DNA of 64,000 nt from an uncultured Eubacteriales bacterium (GTDB lineage: Bacteria > Bacillota > Clostridia > Christensenellales > CAG-917), in assembly GCA_900549225.1 (NCBI GenBank), contig URNP01000002.1:24109-88108 (forward strand), read 5' to 3'. Shown here one piece after another: positions 32,796 to 41,040 of this stretch; the stretch's first letter is position 1, and the number at the start of each line of letters is the position of its first letter. The notes below the pieces were generated by a model. The model was not told the origin of the DNA and made no database searches. It was given only the letters and a program-made list of their open reading frames with translations. A program made the translations under genes and the position numbers.

Positions 32796-33778
32796 AGCCA
32801 GCCCGTATTGTTCTCCTTGTAGTTTTTCACGATTTCGTTTGTGTCCGAAAGCATTTGTTTCATTTCCTTTTTGCTATGTACGGTTGCGCCGCAGGCTCTG
32901 TCGTGACCGCCGCCGCCGTATTTTTCGGCAAGATCGTTTATGGTGACGAATCTCGAGCGCAAGCGCACTCTGATGCTTCCGTCTGCGTTCTCTATGAACG
33001 CAAGCCACACGATTGCGCCCTTTATGCCGTCGAGATACGATACGACGTTGCTTGCCTGCTCGTTTGTGAGTTTGAACTTGCGTTGCATTGCTTTGTCAAC
33101 GTAAATGTACGCCACACCGTCGGTGGTGACTTTCATCTTTTTGTAGACGTACGCCTCGAATTTGAAGACGTTGAAGTCGTCAAGGTTGAGATTTGCGTAA
33201 ATCCACTCGGTGTCGATTCCAAGGTCGAGCAGTGCGCCCGCTCTGCGCATGGTTTCGCCGTCAACCGAACTGAATCTGAATCGACCGCTGTCCGTCACCA
33301 TACCAGTGAAGATATAGGTTGCGCCTTCTTTGTCGAGAGTGAGTTCGTCCTTGAACGTGAGCCAAAAATCCGCAATCATTTCGCAAAGAGAGGAGCGTTC
33401 TTCCTCAACCCAACTCAAATCGCCGTAAGGCTTTACGTCGATATGGTGGTCTATTTTGACGATCTCTTTTGCAAGTGAGAATTTTTTGTTTGAAATGCGA
33501 TCGGTCGTTGCGGTGTCGCAGACTATGACGAGTGCGTCGGAATATTTCTCGTCCGCAATCGGAGCGTCCTCACCGCCGAGGAAGGCAAGATACTCGGAAC
33601 TGTCCTCGTTGATGACGTACACTTCTTTTTGAGGGAAGGACAGTTTGAGCATTCTCGCAAGTCCTTTGCTCGATCCGATAGCGTCGCCGTCGGGGCGGAA
33701 GTGCCTTGTGACGATTATTCTGTCGTATTGCTTGATTTTGTCAAGTATGCGCCGCTTTATTTCAAAATTGTCGTTCAT
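32792..33778 (-). CDS. DHH-family phosphoesterase (NrnA-like), paralogue 1
   Basis: A 328-residue DHH/DHHA1 protein of the NrnA type. NrnA proteins degrade nanoRNA and pAp, and some cleave pApA from c-di-AMP. It has RHFRPDGDAIGS near residues 21-32, DHH near 115-117, and the C-terminal GGGGHDRACGA of DHHA1 near 290-300. All metal ligands appear intact, so it should be active. It is preceded by a second full-length paralogue (overlap of four bases) and followed by surE (overlap of four bases). Confidence 0.9.
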   Translation of the reverse strand: MNDNFEIKRRILDKIKQYDRIIVTRHFRPDGDAIGSSKGLARMLKLSFPQKEVYVINEDSSEYLAFLGGEDAPIADEKYSDALVIVCDTATTDRISNKKFSLAKEIVKIDHHIDVKPYGDLSWVEEERSSLCEMIADFWLTFKDELTLDKEGATYIFTGMVTDSGRFRFSSVDGETMRRAGALLDLGIDTEWIYANLNLDDFNVFKFEAYVYKKMKVTTDGVAYIYVDKAMQRKFKLTNEQASNVVSYLDGIKGAIVWLAFIENADGSIRVRLRSRFVTINDLAEKYGGGGHDRACGATVHSKKEMKQMLSDTNEIVKNYKENNTGWL

Positions 33779-34722
33779 ATTCTTTCTCCTTTTTCAACGA
33801 GTGCGTCGAGTTCGTCAAGCACTTGCATTGCCTCTTGTCTGTCTTTGAGCGTTGCACCGCTTGCTTTGAGGTGACCGCCGCCGCCGTGCGCCACGGCTAT
33901 TTGGTTTATATTCAGGTTTTTCGAGCGGATTTCGCACAATACGCCTTGCTCGCATTCGGTGAAGTTGACCCAAGCGTCCACGCCTTTGAGGTCGCCCATA
34001 GTGTTTACGAACCCTCTCGACACGCTCTGCGCTTCCATACCGAGTTTTGCAACGCGCTCTTTGTCTGAATACGAATATGCGACGTTGTTTTTGCTGAACT
34101 TGATTGAAAGCACGAATTCAGCGCGTTTTCTCACGTTCTCGTACGTGTCTACGTACAGATTTGAGTATATCTCGGCAGGGTTGAAACCTTTTGAGAGCAG
34201 AAAACTCGCCAAATCGAACGTGCGGGGCAACGTGCTATCGTAATAAAATCTTCCGCTGTCCGTCACAATGCCAGTGTAAAGCGCTTTGGCGGCTTTTGAA
34301 TCGACTTCAAGCCCCCATTCGCGCACGAGGTAGGTGACGAGCCCGCAACAACTCTCAAAAGAGGTGTCGTCTATATCGATATCTGCTATATCTTCTACGA
34401 AAATATGGTGGTCGATGCGGAGAGTTTGCTCTGCGAGCGTATAACGGTCGTCGGATATGAGCGATTTTGCCGAAGTGTCAAGCACGATCGCAAGTGCGCC
34501 TTCGTAAAATTCGTCGCTTATCTCGTCCATAACGCTGTCTTCCATAAACGAGAATCTGCCTGCCGAGTCGCCGACCGCATAGATTTTTTTGTCGGGAAAG
34601 TTGGTTTGCAAAACGTGCTTCAAGCCGAGTTGACTTCCCATAGCGTCGCCGTCGGGGTTCGAGTGACGATGAATGATTATCACGTCGTGATTTTTGATTG
34701 CGTCGAATGCTTTGCTTATCAT
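33775..34722 (-). CDS. DHH-family phosphoesterase (NrnA-like), paralogue 2
   Basis: A 315-residue DHH/DHHA1 protein, clearly homologous to its neighbour but well diverged. Its motifs are HRHSNPDGDAMGSQ near residues 18-31, DHHIF near 109-113, GIVTDSGRFYYDS near 155-167 and GGGGHLKASGATL near 285-297. It is the promoter-proximal gene of the three-gene operon. Two intact paralogues in tandem suggest division of labour, for example one for nanoRNA and one for pAp or pApA, but sequence alone does not assign them. Confidence 0.9.
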   Translation of the reverse strand: MISKAFDAIKNHDVIIIHRHSNPDGDAMGSQLGLKHVLQTNFPDKKIYAVGDSAGRFSFMEDSVMDEISDEFYEGALAIVLDTSAKSLISDDRYTLAEQTLRIDHHIFVEDIADIDIDDTSFESCCGLVTYLVREWGLEVDSKAAKALYTGIVTDSGRFYYDSTLPRTFDLASFLLSKGFNPAEIYSNLYVDTYENVRKRAEFVLSIKFSKNNVAYSYSDKERVAKLGMEAQSVSRGFVNTMGDLKGVDAWVNFTECEQGVLCEIRSKNLNINQIAVAHGGGGHLKASGATLKDRQEAMQVLDELDALVEKGERI

Positions 34723-34754
34723 AAATCAGTCCTAATATATAAATTTGATATTCA

Positions 34755-34783
34755 ATAATATCATAATAAGCCCCTCGTGTCAA
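34755..34783 (-). promoter_or_regulatory. Promoter of the DHH-DHH-surE operon
   Basis: Minus strand TTGACA (34783-34778), 17-base spacer, TATTAT (34760-34755). The rest of the gap to 34900 shows no gene. Confidence 0.72.
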
Positions 34784-34900
34784 CGCGATTTGATATGCGA
34801 AATTTCATCGAGATTTTCGTGAAAATTTGCTTTGCATTTGATAGTTTACCATAGAAGAATCAAGCGAAAATCGTTAATTTCTATGTCTAACTTCAAAACT

Positions 34901-34933
34901 AAAAAAAGAAAGCCACCGACGTTTGTCGGTGGC
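34901..34933 (-). terminator. Terminator of the GDPD gene
   Basis: GCCACCGAC (34912-34920) and GTCGGTGGC (34925-34933) pair perfectly; the minus strand continues with UUUCUUUUUUU. Confidence 0.88.
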
Positions 34934-34951
34934 ATAGGTTTTACGAATTCG

Positions 34952-35767
34952 TTATTTGTTGGACGGAAGATTCTTTTCGAGGCAACGGAAGGGCATAAAC
35001 TTGCGAGCAAGCGAGTCCATTTGCGCCGCGTCCATATGCTCGAAGATGACGTTGTTTGCGTATTTGGTTGCGTCCTCGAGAGTTTCTTGCGACTTTATCG
35101 TCCACATAAGCACGGGCACTTTCTTGCTCCATTTGACGATCCACTTGTTTTCGGGAAGTTTTCTGTCAACCGCGCGCACGTCGTATGCGATGAAGTCGGG
35201 GCGAGTGATCTTGTTGATCCAAAGTTTGCCCATAAAGTCGGTTGCCCACCATCTGTTGTGCTTACCGTCGGCTGAGCACCAGGTGCAGAGTTCGCCAACG
35301 GCGTAATCTGAGTGGCGTTTTGCATAAAGAACTGCGCCGAAATCGAAGGATTGAAGCGCGATATTGCCTTTGTAACCGACTTCGTTTAGCACTTTTATGG
35401 TTTCTCTGACGATGCGGTGATCGAAGGGGTTGATGCCTTTTATCTCGCACAAAATGCCGACTTTTCCGTCAACGAGTGCCAAAAACTCTTTGAAGGTGGG
35501 GATCGTGTACTCGCTGTTTGCAAGAGGATAGGATTTGAGTTCCTCGACGGTGCAGTCTTTCACGAGTTTATCGACGCCGCAAACTCTTTTGAGGTTATCA
35601 TCGTGGAAAACCACCACTTCGCCGTCTTTTGAAACGTGCACGTCGATTTCGATATTGAAATCGTGCGCTATTGCTTGCTCGTATGCAGGCATACTGTTTT
35701 CGGGATATTGTTCGTCGTGCAAACCGCGATGAGCGATAGGTCTATCGAAAAGCCATTGAAAATTCAT
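34952..35767 (-). CDS. Glycerophosphodiester phosphodiesterase
   Basis: A 271-residue TIM-barrel GDPD that hydrolyses glycerophosphodiesters to glycerol-3-phosphate and an alcohol. The catalytic AHRG near residues 12-15, PENSMPAYEQA, the metal-binding IEIDVHVSKDGEVVVFHD near 39-56 and GILCEIKG near 110-117 are present. There is no signal peptide, so it acts in the cytoplasm. It is transcribed alone, divergent from lepA, with GGGGG before the ATG. Confidence 0.92.
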   Translation of the reverse strand: MNFQWLFDRPIAHRGLHDEQYPENSMPAYEQAIAHDFNIEIDVHVSKDGEVVVFHDDNLKRVCGVDKLVKDCTVEELKSYPLANSEYTIPTFKEFLALVDGKVGILCEIKGINPFDHRIVRETIKVLNEVGYKGNIALQSFDFGAVLYAKRHSDYAVGELCTWCSADGKHNRWWATDFMGKLWINKITRPDFIAYDVRAVDRKLPENKWIVKWSKKVPVLMWTIKSQETLEDATKYANNVIFEHMDAAQMDSLARKFMPFRCLEKNLPSNK

Positions 35768-35798
35768 TCTGAACCCCCGTATTTGTCATTATATTTTG

Positions 35799-35827
35799 TT
35801 GATAAAATTTTATTATTCAATTATAAT
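35799..35827 (+). promoter_or_regulatory. lepA promoter
   Basis: TTGATA (35799-35804), 17-base spacer, TATAAT (35822-35827), giving a leader of about 65 bases. Confidence 0.7.
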
Positions 35828-35899
35828 AAAGTCAATAGTTTTCAAAATTTATTCCGAATTTTTGCTCTACGGCAGGAATTTGCGGACGAAGAGGACAAA

Positions 35900-37702
35900 T
35901 TGAGCAAGAAACACATACGCAATTTTTCCATAATCGCGCATATCGATCACGGCAAGAGTACGCTTGCCGACAGGCTCATCGAAAAGACGGGCACCGTTTC
36001 CGCGCGCGAAATGAGCGAGCAGTTGCTCGACAATATGGAAATCGAAAAAGAAAGAGGCATCACCATAAAACTGCAAACTTGCAGATTGTATTATCAATAC
36101 AAGGGCGAGGAGTACGTTTTCAACCTCATAGACACTCCGGGACACGTCGATTTCACTTACGAAGTTTCACGTTCTTTGGCGGCGTGCGAGGGCGCGTTGC
36201 TGGTCGTCGACGCAACGCAGGGCGTAGAGGCGCAAACTCTTTCCAACGTATATTTGGCTCTTGAAAACGACCTTGCGATTTTGCCCGTTATCAACAAAAT
36301 CGACCTTGCGTCAGCAGACGTCGACGCCGTAAAACTCGAAGTCGAGGATATTATCGGACTCGACACCGACGGCTGTCCGCTCGTTTCTGCAAAAGAGGGT
36401 ATCGGCATAGACAATCTTATAGAGCAGATCATCGAAAAACTTCCCGCTCCTCAAGGCGACGATCAAGCGCCGCTCAAAGCGCTTATCTTCGATAGTTTTT
36501 ACGACAATTACCGCGGCGCAATCTCTATGGTGCGCATTATGGACGGCACGGTGAAGGTTGGCGACACGATAAAAATGATGTCCTCGGGCAAAACTTTCGA
36601 GGTCGTGGAAGTCGGCTATTTTTCACCAGGTATGCGTCCTTGCGACGTGCTTAGCGCAGGCGAAGTCGGCTATATTGCCGCAAGCATCAAAAACGTCAGC
36701 GATACTGCTGTCGGCGACACGATAACCAACGCTCAAAATCCTGCAAAAGAGGCGCTTCCCGGCTACAAAAAGGCAACGCCAATGGTGTATACGGGTGTTT
36801 TTCCCGCGGACGGCGCAAGATACGACGATCTGAAAGAAGCGCTCCTCAAACTTCAACTCAACGATGCGTCTTTGAGTTTCGATCCCGAAGTTTCAACCGC
36901 GCTCGGATTCGGATTCCGTTGCGGATTTTTGGGACTTCTGCATATGGAAATCATCGAGGAAAGATTGGAGCGCGAATTCGATCTCGATCTCATCACGACC
37001 GCACCAAGCGTTTCGTATATCGTCACCAAAACGAACGGCGAAAAACTCACCATAGACAATCCTACCGCTTTGCCGAATCCGAGCGAAATCGCAAGCATCG
37101 AAGAGCCTATCGTCAAAGCCACGCTTTTCACTCCGCCCGAATACGTAGGTCCGATTATGGAACTTTGCCAAGGGAAGAGGGGCGTTTTCGTGGATATGAG
37201 TTATATCGATCCCACTCGCGTGCAGTTGATTTATCGTATGCCGCTCAACGAGATTATCTACGACTTTTTTGACAGCCTTAAATCGAGAACGCGCGGTTAT
37301 GCGTCTCTCGACTACGAAATGGACGGCTACGAAAAGAGCGATCTCGTACGCCTCGATATGATGATAAACGGCGATATGTGCGACGCGCTTTCCATAATCG
37401 TGCACAAAGACAACGCCTACGCAAGAGGTAGGGGTATTGCCGAAAAACTTAAAGACGTTATTCCGAGACAACTTTTCGAGATCCCCATTCAAGCCACCGT
37501 CGGCGGAAAAATCATCGCTCGAGAGACCGTCAAAGCAATGCGCAAAGACGTCTTGGCAAAATGCTACGGCGGCGACATAACGAGAAAGAAAAAACTGCTC
37601 GAAAAACAAAAAGAAGGCAAAAAACGTATGCGCAAAGTGGGCAGCGTGGAAGTGCCGAGCGAGGCGTTTATTTCCATTCTCAAAGTCGATCCCAACAAGT
37701 GA
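35900..37702 (+). CDS. lepA: Elongation factor 4 (LepA)
   Basis: A 600-residue translational GTPase acting on stalled or assembling ribosomes. G1 AHIDHGKST is near residues 12-20, then DTPGHVDF (G3) and NKIDL (G4), EF-G-like domains and the LepA C-terminal domain ending in KRMRKVGSVEVPSEAF. The frame is open far upstream, but homology begins at LSKKHIRNFSIIAHIDHGK, so the start is TTG 35900, with GAAGAGGA six bases upstream. It precedes hemW, as in B. subtilis and many Clostridia. Confidence 0.95.
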   Translation: MSKKHIRNFSIIAHIDHGKSTLADRLIEKTGTVSAREMSEQLLDNMEIEKERGITIKLQTCRLYYQYKGEEYVFNLIDTPGHVDFTYEVSRSLAACEGALLVVDATQGVEAQTLSNVYLALENDLAILPVINKIDLASADVDAVKLEVEDIIGLDTDGCPLVSAKEGIGIDNLIEQIIEKLPAPQGDDQAPLKALIFDSFYDNYRGAISMVRIMDGTVKVGDTIKMMSSGKTFEVVEVGYFSPGMRPCDVLSAGEVGYIAASIKNVSDTAVGDTITNAQNPAKEALPGYKKATPMVYTGVFPADGARYDDLKEALLKLQLNDASLSFDPEVSTALGFGFRCGFLGLLHMEIIEERLEREFDLDLITTAPSVSYIVTKTNGEKLTIDNPTALPNPSEIASIEEPIVKATLFTPPEYVGPIMELCQGKRGVFVDMSYIDPTRVQLIYRMPLNEIIYDFFDSLKSRTRGYASLDYEMDGYEKSDLVRLDMMINGDMCDALSIIVHKDNAYARGRGIAEKLKDVIPRQLFEIPIQATVGGKIIARETVKAMRKDVLAKCYGGDITRKKKLLEKQKEGKKRMRKVGSVEVPSEAFISILKVDPNK

Positions 37703-37706
37703 TTTC

Positions 37707-37742
37707 AAACCCCGAAAACGCAATATTTTTTCGGGGTTTTAT
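37707..37742 (+). terminator. Terminator between lepA and hemW
   Basis: AAACCCCGAAAA pairs with TTTTTCGGGGTTT over an A/T-rich loop, ending in TTTT. It lies only ten bases before hemW, so hemW expression may rely on read-through. Confidence 0.75.
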
Positions 37743-37752
37743 ATAGGAAAAT

Positions 37753-38886
37753 ATGCAACTTTACGTCCATATTCCGTTTTGTAAATCAAAATGTCGCTAC
37801 TGCGATTTCAACTCGTACGCTTGTCGTGACAAACAAGCGATTTTCGAGTATCTAACCGCATTAAATCAAGAAATCGCGCTTGCTTCGTCGCAGTTTGAAA
37901 ACGCAAAAATCGACACGATTTATATTGGCGGAGGCACTCCGAGTCTGCTCGATGAAAGTCTTATTAAACCGCTTCTTGAAAAACTGCGCACTTTTTTTGA
38001 TTTGTCAAGCTTGAAAGAGTGGACGATAGAGTGCAATCCCGAAAGCGTAACCGAAGAAAAACTCAAACTTTACGCCGATGAAGGAATCAATCGAATCAGT
38101 ATAGGCGTTCAAAGCCTTTTCGACGACAATCTCAAGTCTATCGGCAGACTCCACGATGCAAAAGAGGCAATTGAGAAAATCAAACTCGCAAAGCGATATT
38201 TCGACAACGTTTCCGCCGACCTGATAATTGGACTTCCGTTTGACGACAAACAAAGGATCGCGAGGGAAGTTGAGGATCTTGCTCCGCTCGTCGAGCATAT
38301 TTCTATGTACGAATTGAGCGTAGAAGAAGGAACTTCGCTTGAAAAACTCGTAAATCAAGGCAAAATTACGTTGCCCGACGACGATGAAACGCAAGAACTT
38401 TTCGACGTTGCGTACGATACTGCAAAAGAAAACGGATTCGATAGATACGAAGTATCTAATTTTGCAAAAAACGGCAGAATTTCTCTGCACAATTTCGGGT
38501 ACTGGACGAGGGAAGAGTATATCGGTCTTGGTGCAGGCGCACATTCTTTTTTGAAAACTTCTGACGGAAAAATGTCGCTTAAAAAAGAAACGAGATATGC
38601 GAATTTCAAAGATTTGTCGAAGTATAAAAATGCTGTGTGCAGTGCAAAATCTTATGCGGAAATCAAACGCGAATACGAGGAAAAACTATCGGCAAAAGAC
38701 GCGCGGGAAGAAGAAATTATGCTCGGACTTCGCACGTATAAGGGCGTAAAAGAGGAGATTATGCCGCCCGTTGCGCATAGCCTTGAAAAGTATTTCGTCA
38801 GAAAAGACGGCCGCGTTTCGCTCAATCGCGAGGGTATGGCGGTTATGAACTCCATCCTCGTTGAAATCCTCGATTTTGACAATTGA
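37753..38886 (+). CDS. hemW: Heme chaperone HemW (radical SAM)
   Basis: A 377-residue radical SAM protein of the HemW/HemN-like family. The [4Fe-4S] motif is CKSKCRYC at residues 10-17, with the GGGTPSLL SAM-binding segment near 60. HemW proteins carry the extended HNxxYW motif (here LHNFGYW near 253) and a C-terminal domain; they deliver heme and are not true coproporphyrinogen oxidases. ATG 37753 follows AGGAAAA. It sits after lepA, the usual neighbour. Confidence 0.92.
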   Translation: MQLYVHIPFCKSKCRYCDFNSYACRDKQAIFEYLTALNQEIALASSQFENAKIDTIYIGGGTPSLLDESLIKPLLEKLRTFFDLSSLKEWTIECNPESVTEEKLKLYADEGINRISIGVQSLFDDNLKSIGRLHDAKEAIEKIKLAKRYFDNVSADLIIGLPFDDKQRIAREVEDLAPLVEHISMYELSVEEGTSLEKLVNQGKITLPDDDETQELFDVAYDTAKENGFDRYEVSNFAKNGRISLHNFGYWTREEYIGLGAGAHSFLKTSDGKMSLKKETRYANFKDLSKYKNAVCSAKSYAEIKREYEEKLSAKDAREEEIMLGLRTYKGVKEEIMPPVAHSLEKYFVRKDGRVSLNREGMAVMNSILVEILDFDN

Positions 38887-39041
38887 ATCGGTTTTGCGGC
38901 GTATTTTTATCGGAGGTTTCTTTCGTTGCTTTATTATGCTTGCAACGACGTGACTTTTCCGTCAAAAACCCCGCGAAACGACACGATTTTTCGCTTATTA
39001 AATCGAATAGAAAATAATATTTTTTTGTTGGCGGATAATGA

Positions 39042-39070
39042 TTGTCAAGAAATAAATTATTTGATATACT
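39042..39070 (+). promoter_or_regulatory. Promoter of the PRPP synthetase gene
   Basis: TTGTCA (39042-39047), 17-base spacer, TATACT (39065-39070), 14 bases before the CGGAGG ribosome-binding site. The gap 38887-39041 shows no gene and no clear terminator. Confidence 0.68.
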
Positions 39071-39094
39071 GAATATACTACATCGGAGGCACAA

Positions 39095-40243
39095 ATGACA
39101 CCGGATTTATCTGTTTACGGAGAGACGCCTAGCGCTCCTATTGCTCTTATCGCCACACCCGGCGCTGAAGAACTTGCTCAACTCATCGACAAACGGCTCA
39201 TTACTTTGCTGAGTGAATCACACCTCGGAAAAAAACTTTACAAAGACACGTTCATTTTGAAATCCGATTGTCCCCGTTTCACAAGCGGCGATGCAAAAGG
39301 TATCATTTATGAAACCGTCCGCGGCAAAGATTTGTATATAATCTGCGATCCGGCAAATCACGGTGTGACCTACAAATTCTTCGGACAGGACGTTCCGCTC
39401 ACTCCGGACGATCATTTCCAAAACCTCAAACGCATAATATGTGCTTGTACGGGCAAACCCGCTCGCATCACGGTAATTATGCCGATGCTCTACGGCGGAC
39501 GCCAGCACAGAAGAAGCGCTAGAGAATCGCTCGACTGCGCTCAAATGTTGCAGGAACTCGAAAATATGGGCGTGACGGATATCATAACATTCGACGCTCA
39601 CGATCCGAGAGTGCAAAACGCAGTCCCTCTTATGGGCTTCGACAACTATTTTGCACACTATCAGATCCTCAAATGCCTCACGAGGCGTTTTCCGGACGTA
39701 AAACTTCAAAAAGACAGCCTTATGGTTATCTCTCCCGATGAGGGCGCAATTCCGAGAAACGTGTATTACGCTTCGGTTTTGGGGCTCGACCTCGGTATGT
39801 TCTACAAGAGAAGAGATTACTCAACGATCATCAACGGTCGCAATCCCATCATCGCCCACGAGTATATTGGCTCGTCGGTTGAGGGAATGAACGTGTTCGT
39901 CGCAGACGATATGATCGCAACGGGCGACTCCATTCTCCGTCTTGCAAAAGAGATAAAAGAGAAGGGCGCAAAAAAGGTCTTTTTGACCGCAACGTTCTCG
40001 CTTTTCACAGAGGGCGTGGACAAATTCAACAAAGCATACGAAGAAGGCGTTTTCGACGCAGTGCTTTCAACCAACCTCACTTATCGCATTCCCGAACTCA
40101 AGAATTGCGAATGGTTTGTTGAAGCAGACTTGTCGAAGTATATTTCTTACATTATCGCCGCAGCAAACGTCAACGAACCCGTTGCAAACCTGCTCGATCC
40201 GTCGCAAAAGATACGCGAACTCGTGCAAAGACTCAACGGTTGA
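39095..40243 (+). CDS. prs: Ribose-phosphate pyrophosphokinase (long, divergent type)
   Basis: A 382-residue PRPP synthetase, which makes PRPP for nucleotide, histidine and tryptophan synthesis. It keeps the tandem phosphoribosyltransferase folds: a YGGRQHRRSARESLDCAQML segment near 129-148, FDAHDPRVQNA near 168-178, and the PRPP loop VFVADDMIATGDSI near 268-281. It is about 65 residues longer than the common 315-residue enzyme and diverged at the N-terminus, as in a Clostridial subgroup. The CGGAGG site precedes ATG. The MBL-fold gene follows 18 bases later. Confidence 0.9.
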   Translation: MTPDLSVYGETPSAPIALIATPGAEELAQLIDKRLITLLSESHLGKKLYKDTFILKSDCPRFTSGDAKGIIYETVRGKDLYIICDPANHGVTYKFFGQDVPLTPDDHFQNLKRIICACTGKPARITVIMPMLYGGRQHRRSARESLDCAQMLQELENMGVTDIITFDAHDPRVQNAVPLMGFDNYFAHYQILKCLTRRFPDVKLQKDSLMVISPDEGAIPRNVYYASVLGLDLGMFYKRRDYSTIINGRNPIIAHEYIGSSVEGMNVFVADDMIATGDSILRLAKEIKEKGAKKVFLTATFSLFTEGVDKFNKAYEEGVFDAVLSTNLTYRIPELKNCEWFVEADLSKYISYIIAAANVNEPVANLLDPSQKIRELVQRLNG

Positions 40244-40261
40244 CGCAAAAAGGAGTTAAAA

Positions 40262-40915
40262 ATGAAAATCACTTGGCTTGGTCATTCATCGTTTTTGCTC
40301 GAAGAAAGCACGGGAACGAAGATTGTCACCGACCCTTATCACTCGTACGTCGGATATGAGATGCCTCAAGTCAGTGCGGATATCGTGACCGTTTCGCACT
40401 CTCACAACGACCACAGTTACGTTTCAAAAGTCGGCGGCGACCCGACCGTCATCAACAGAGTCGGAGCATACGAAATCGGCGGTGTACATATTCTTGCGCA
40501 ACGTTCCTATCACGACGACAAAAAGGGCAGTCTGAGAGGTGAAAACATCATTTTCAAATATCGTATGGACGGCGTGGACGTCTGCCATATGGGCGACATT
40601 GGCGAGGAGTGCAACGCAATTTTGGTTGAATCTCTTATGCCCGTAAACGTGCTGCTCATTCCCGTAGGCGGAAACTTCACCATCGACGCAAAAGAGGCAA
40701 AAGAATACGTTGACCGCATTATGCCCGACGTCGTCATTCCAATGCACTACAAGACCAAAGATTGCGAATTCGACATTGACAAAGTCAATGAATTCTTATC
40801 GCTTTTCGACGATGAGAATATCGTTTACGCGGATTCTCCGACCGTAGAATTTGACAGAGCGGATTTTGACGGAGAAGATACAAAAGTTTTGGTTCTTGAC
40901 AGACTTTCAAAATAA
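40262..40915 (+). CDS. MBL-fold metal-dependent hydrolase (UlaG-like)
   Basis: A 217-residue metallo-beta-lactamase-fold protein of the UlaG/YtkL-like group. It has WLGHSSFLLE at the start, the metal motif SHSHNDH near residues 44-50, GDIGEECN near 118-125 and PMHYKTKDCEF near 160-170. These proteins act on phosphoesters or lactones; the substrate here is unknown. The 18-base gap to prs suggests co-transcription. A stem without a U run (GTTGCCG/CGGCAAC, 40942-40962) lies between it and rho. Confidence 0.85.
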   Translation: MKITWLGHSSFLLEESTGTKIVTDPYHSYVGYEMPQVSADIVTVSHSHNDHSYVSKVGGDPTVINRVGAYEIGGVHILAQRSYHDDKKGSLRGENIIFKYRMDGVDVCHMGDIGEECNAILVESLMPVNVLLIPVGGNFTIDAKEAKEYVDRIMPDVVIPMHYKTKDCEFDIDKVNEFLSLFDDENIVYADSPTVEFDRADFDGEDTKVLVLDRLSK

Positions 40916-40941
40916 TCACTGGTTTTACATCGTTTTAAGCC

Positions 40942-40962
40942 GTTGCCGAGCATATCGGCAAC
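40942..40962 (+). other. Hairpin in the MBL-rho gap
   Basis: A perfect seven-base-pair stem GTTGCCG/CGGCAAC with a seven-base loop. It has no U tract, so it may be a weak terminator or a structure in the rho leader. Confidence 0.4.
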
Positions 40963-41040
40963 GGGCAATATACCTCCTTTTACAACACAATCGAAATAAC
41001 ATTTTTTACGGACGAATAAGTCCGCATATAGGAGAACGTA

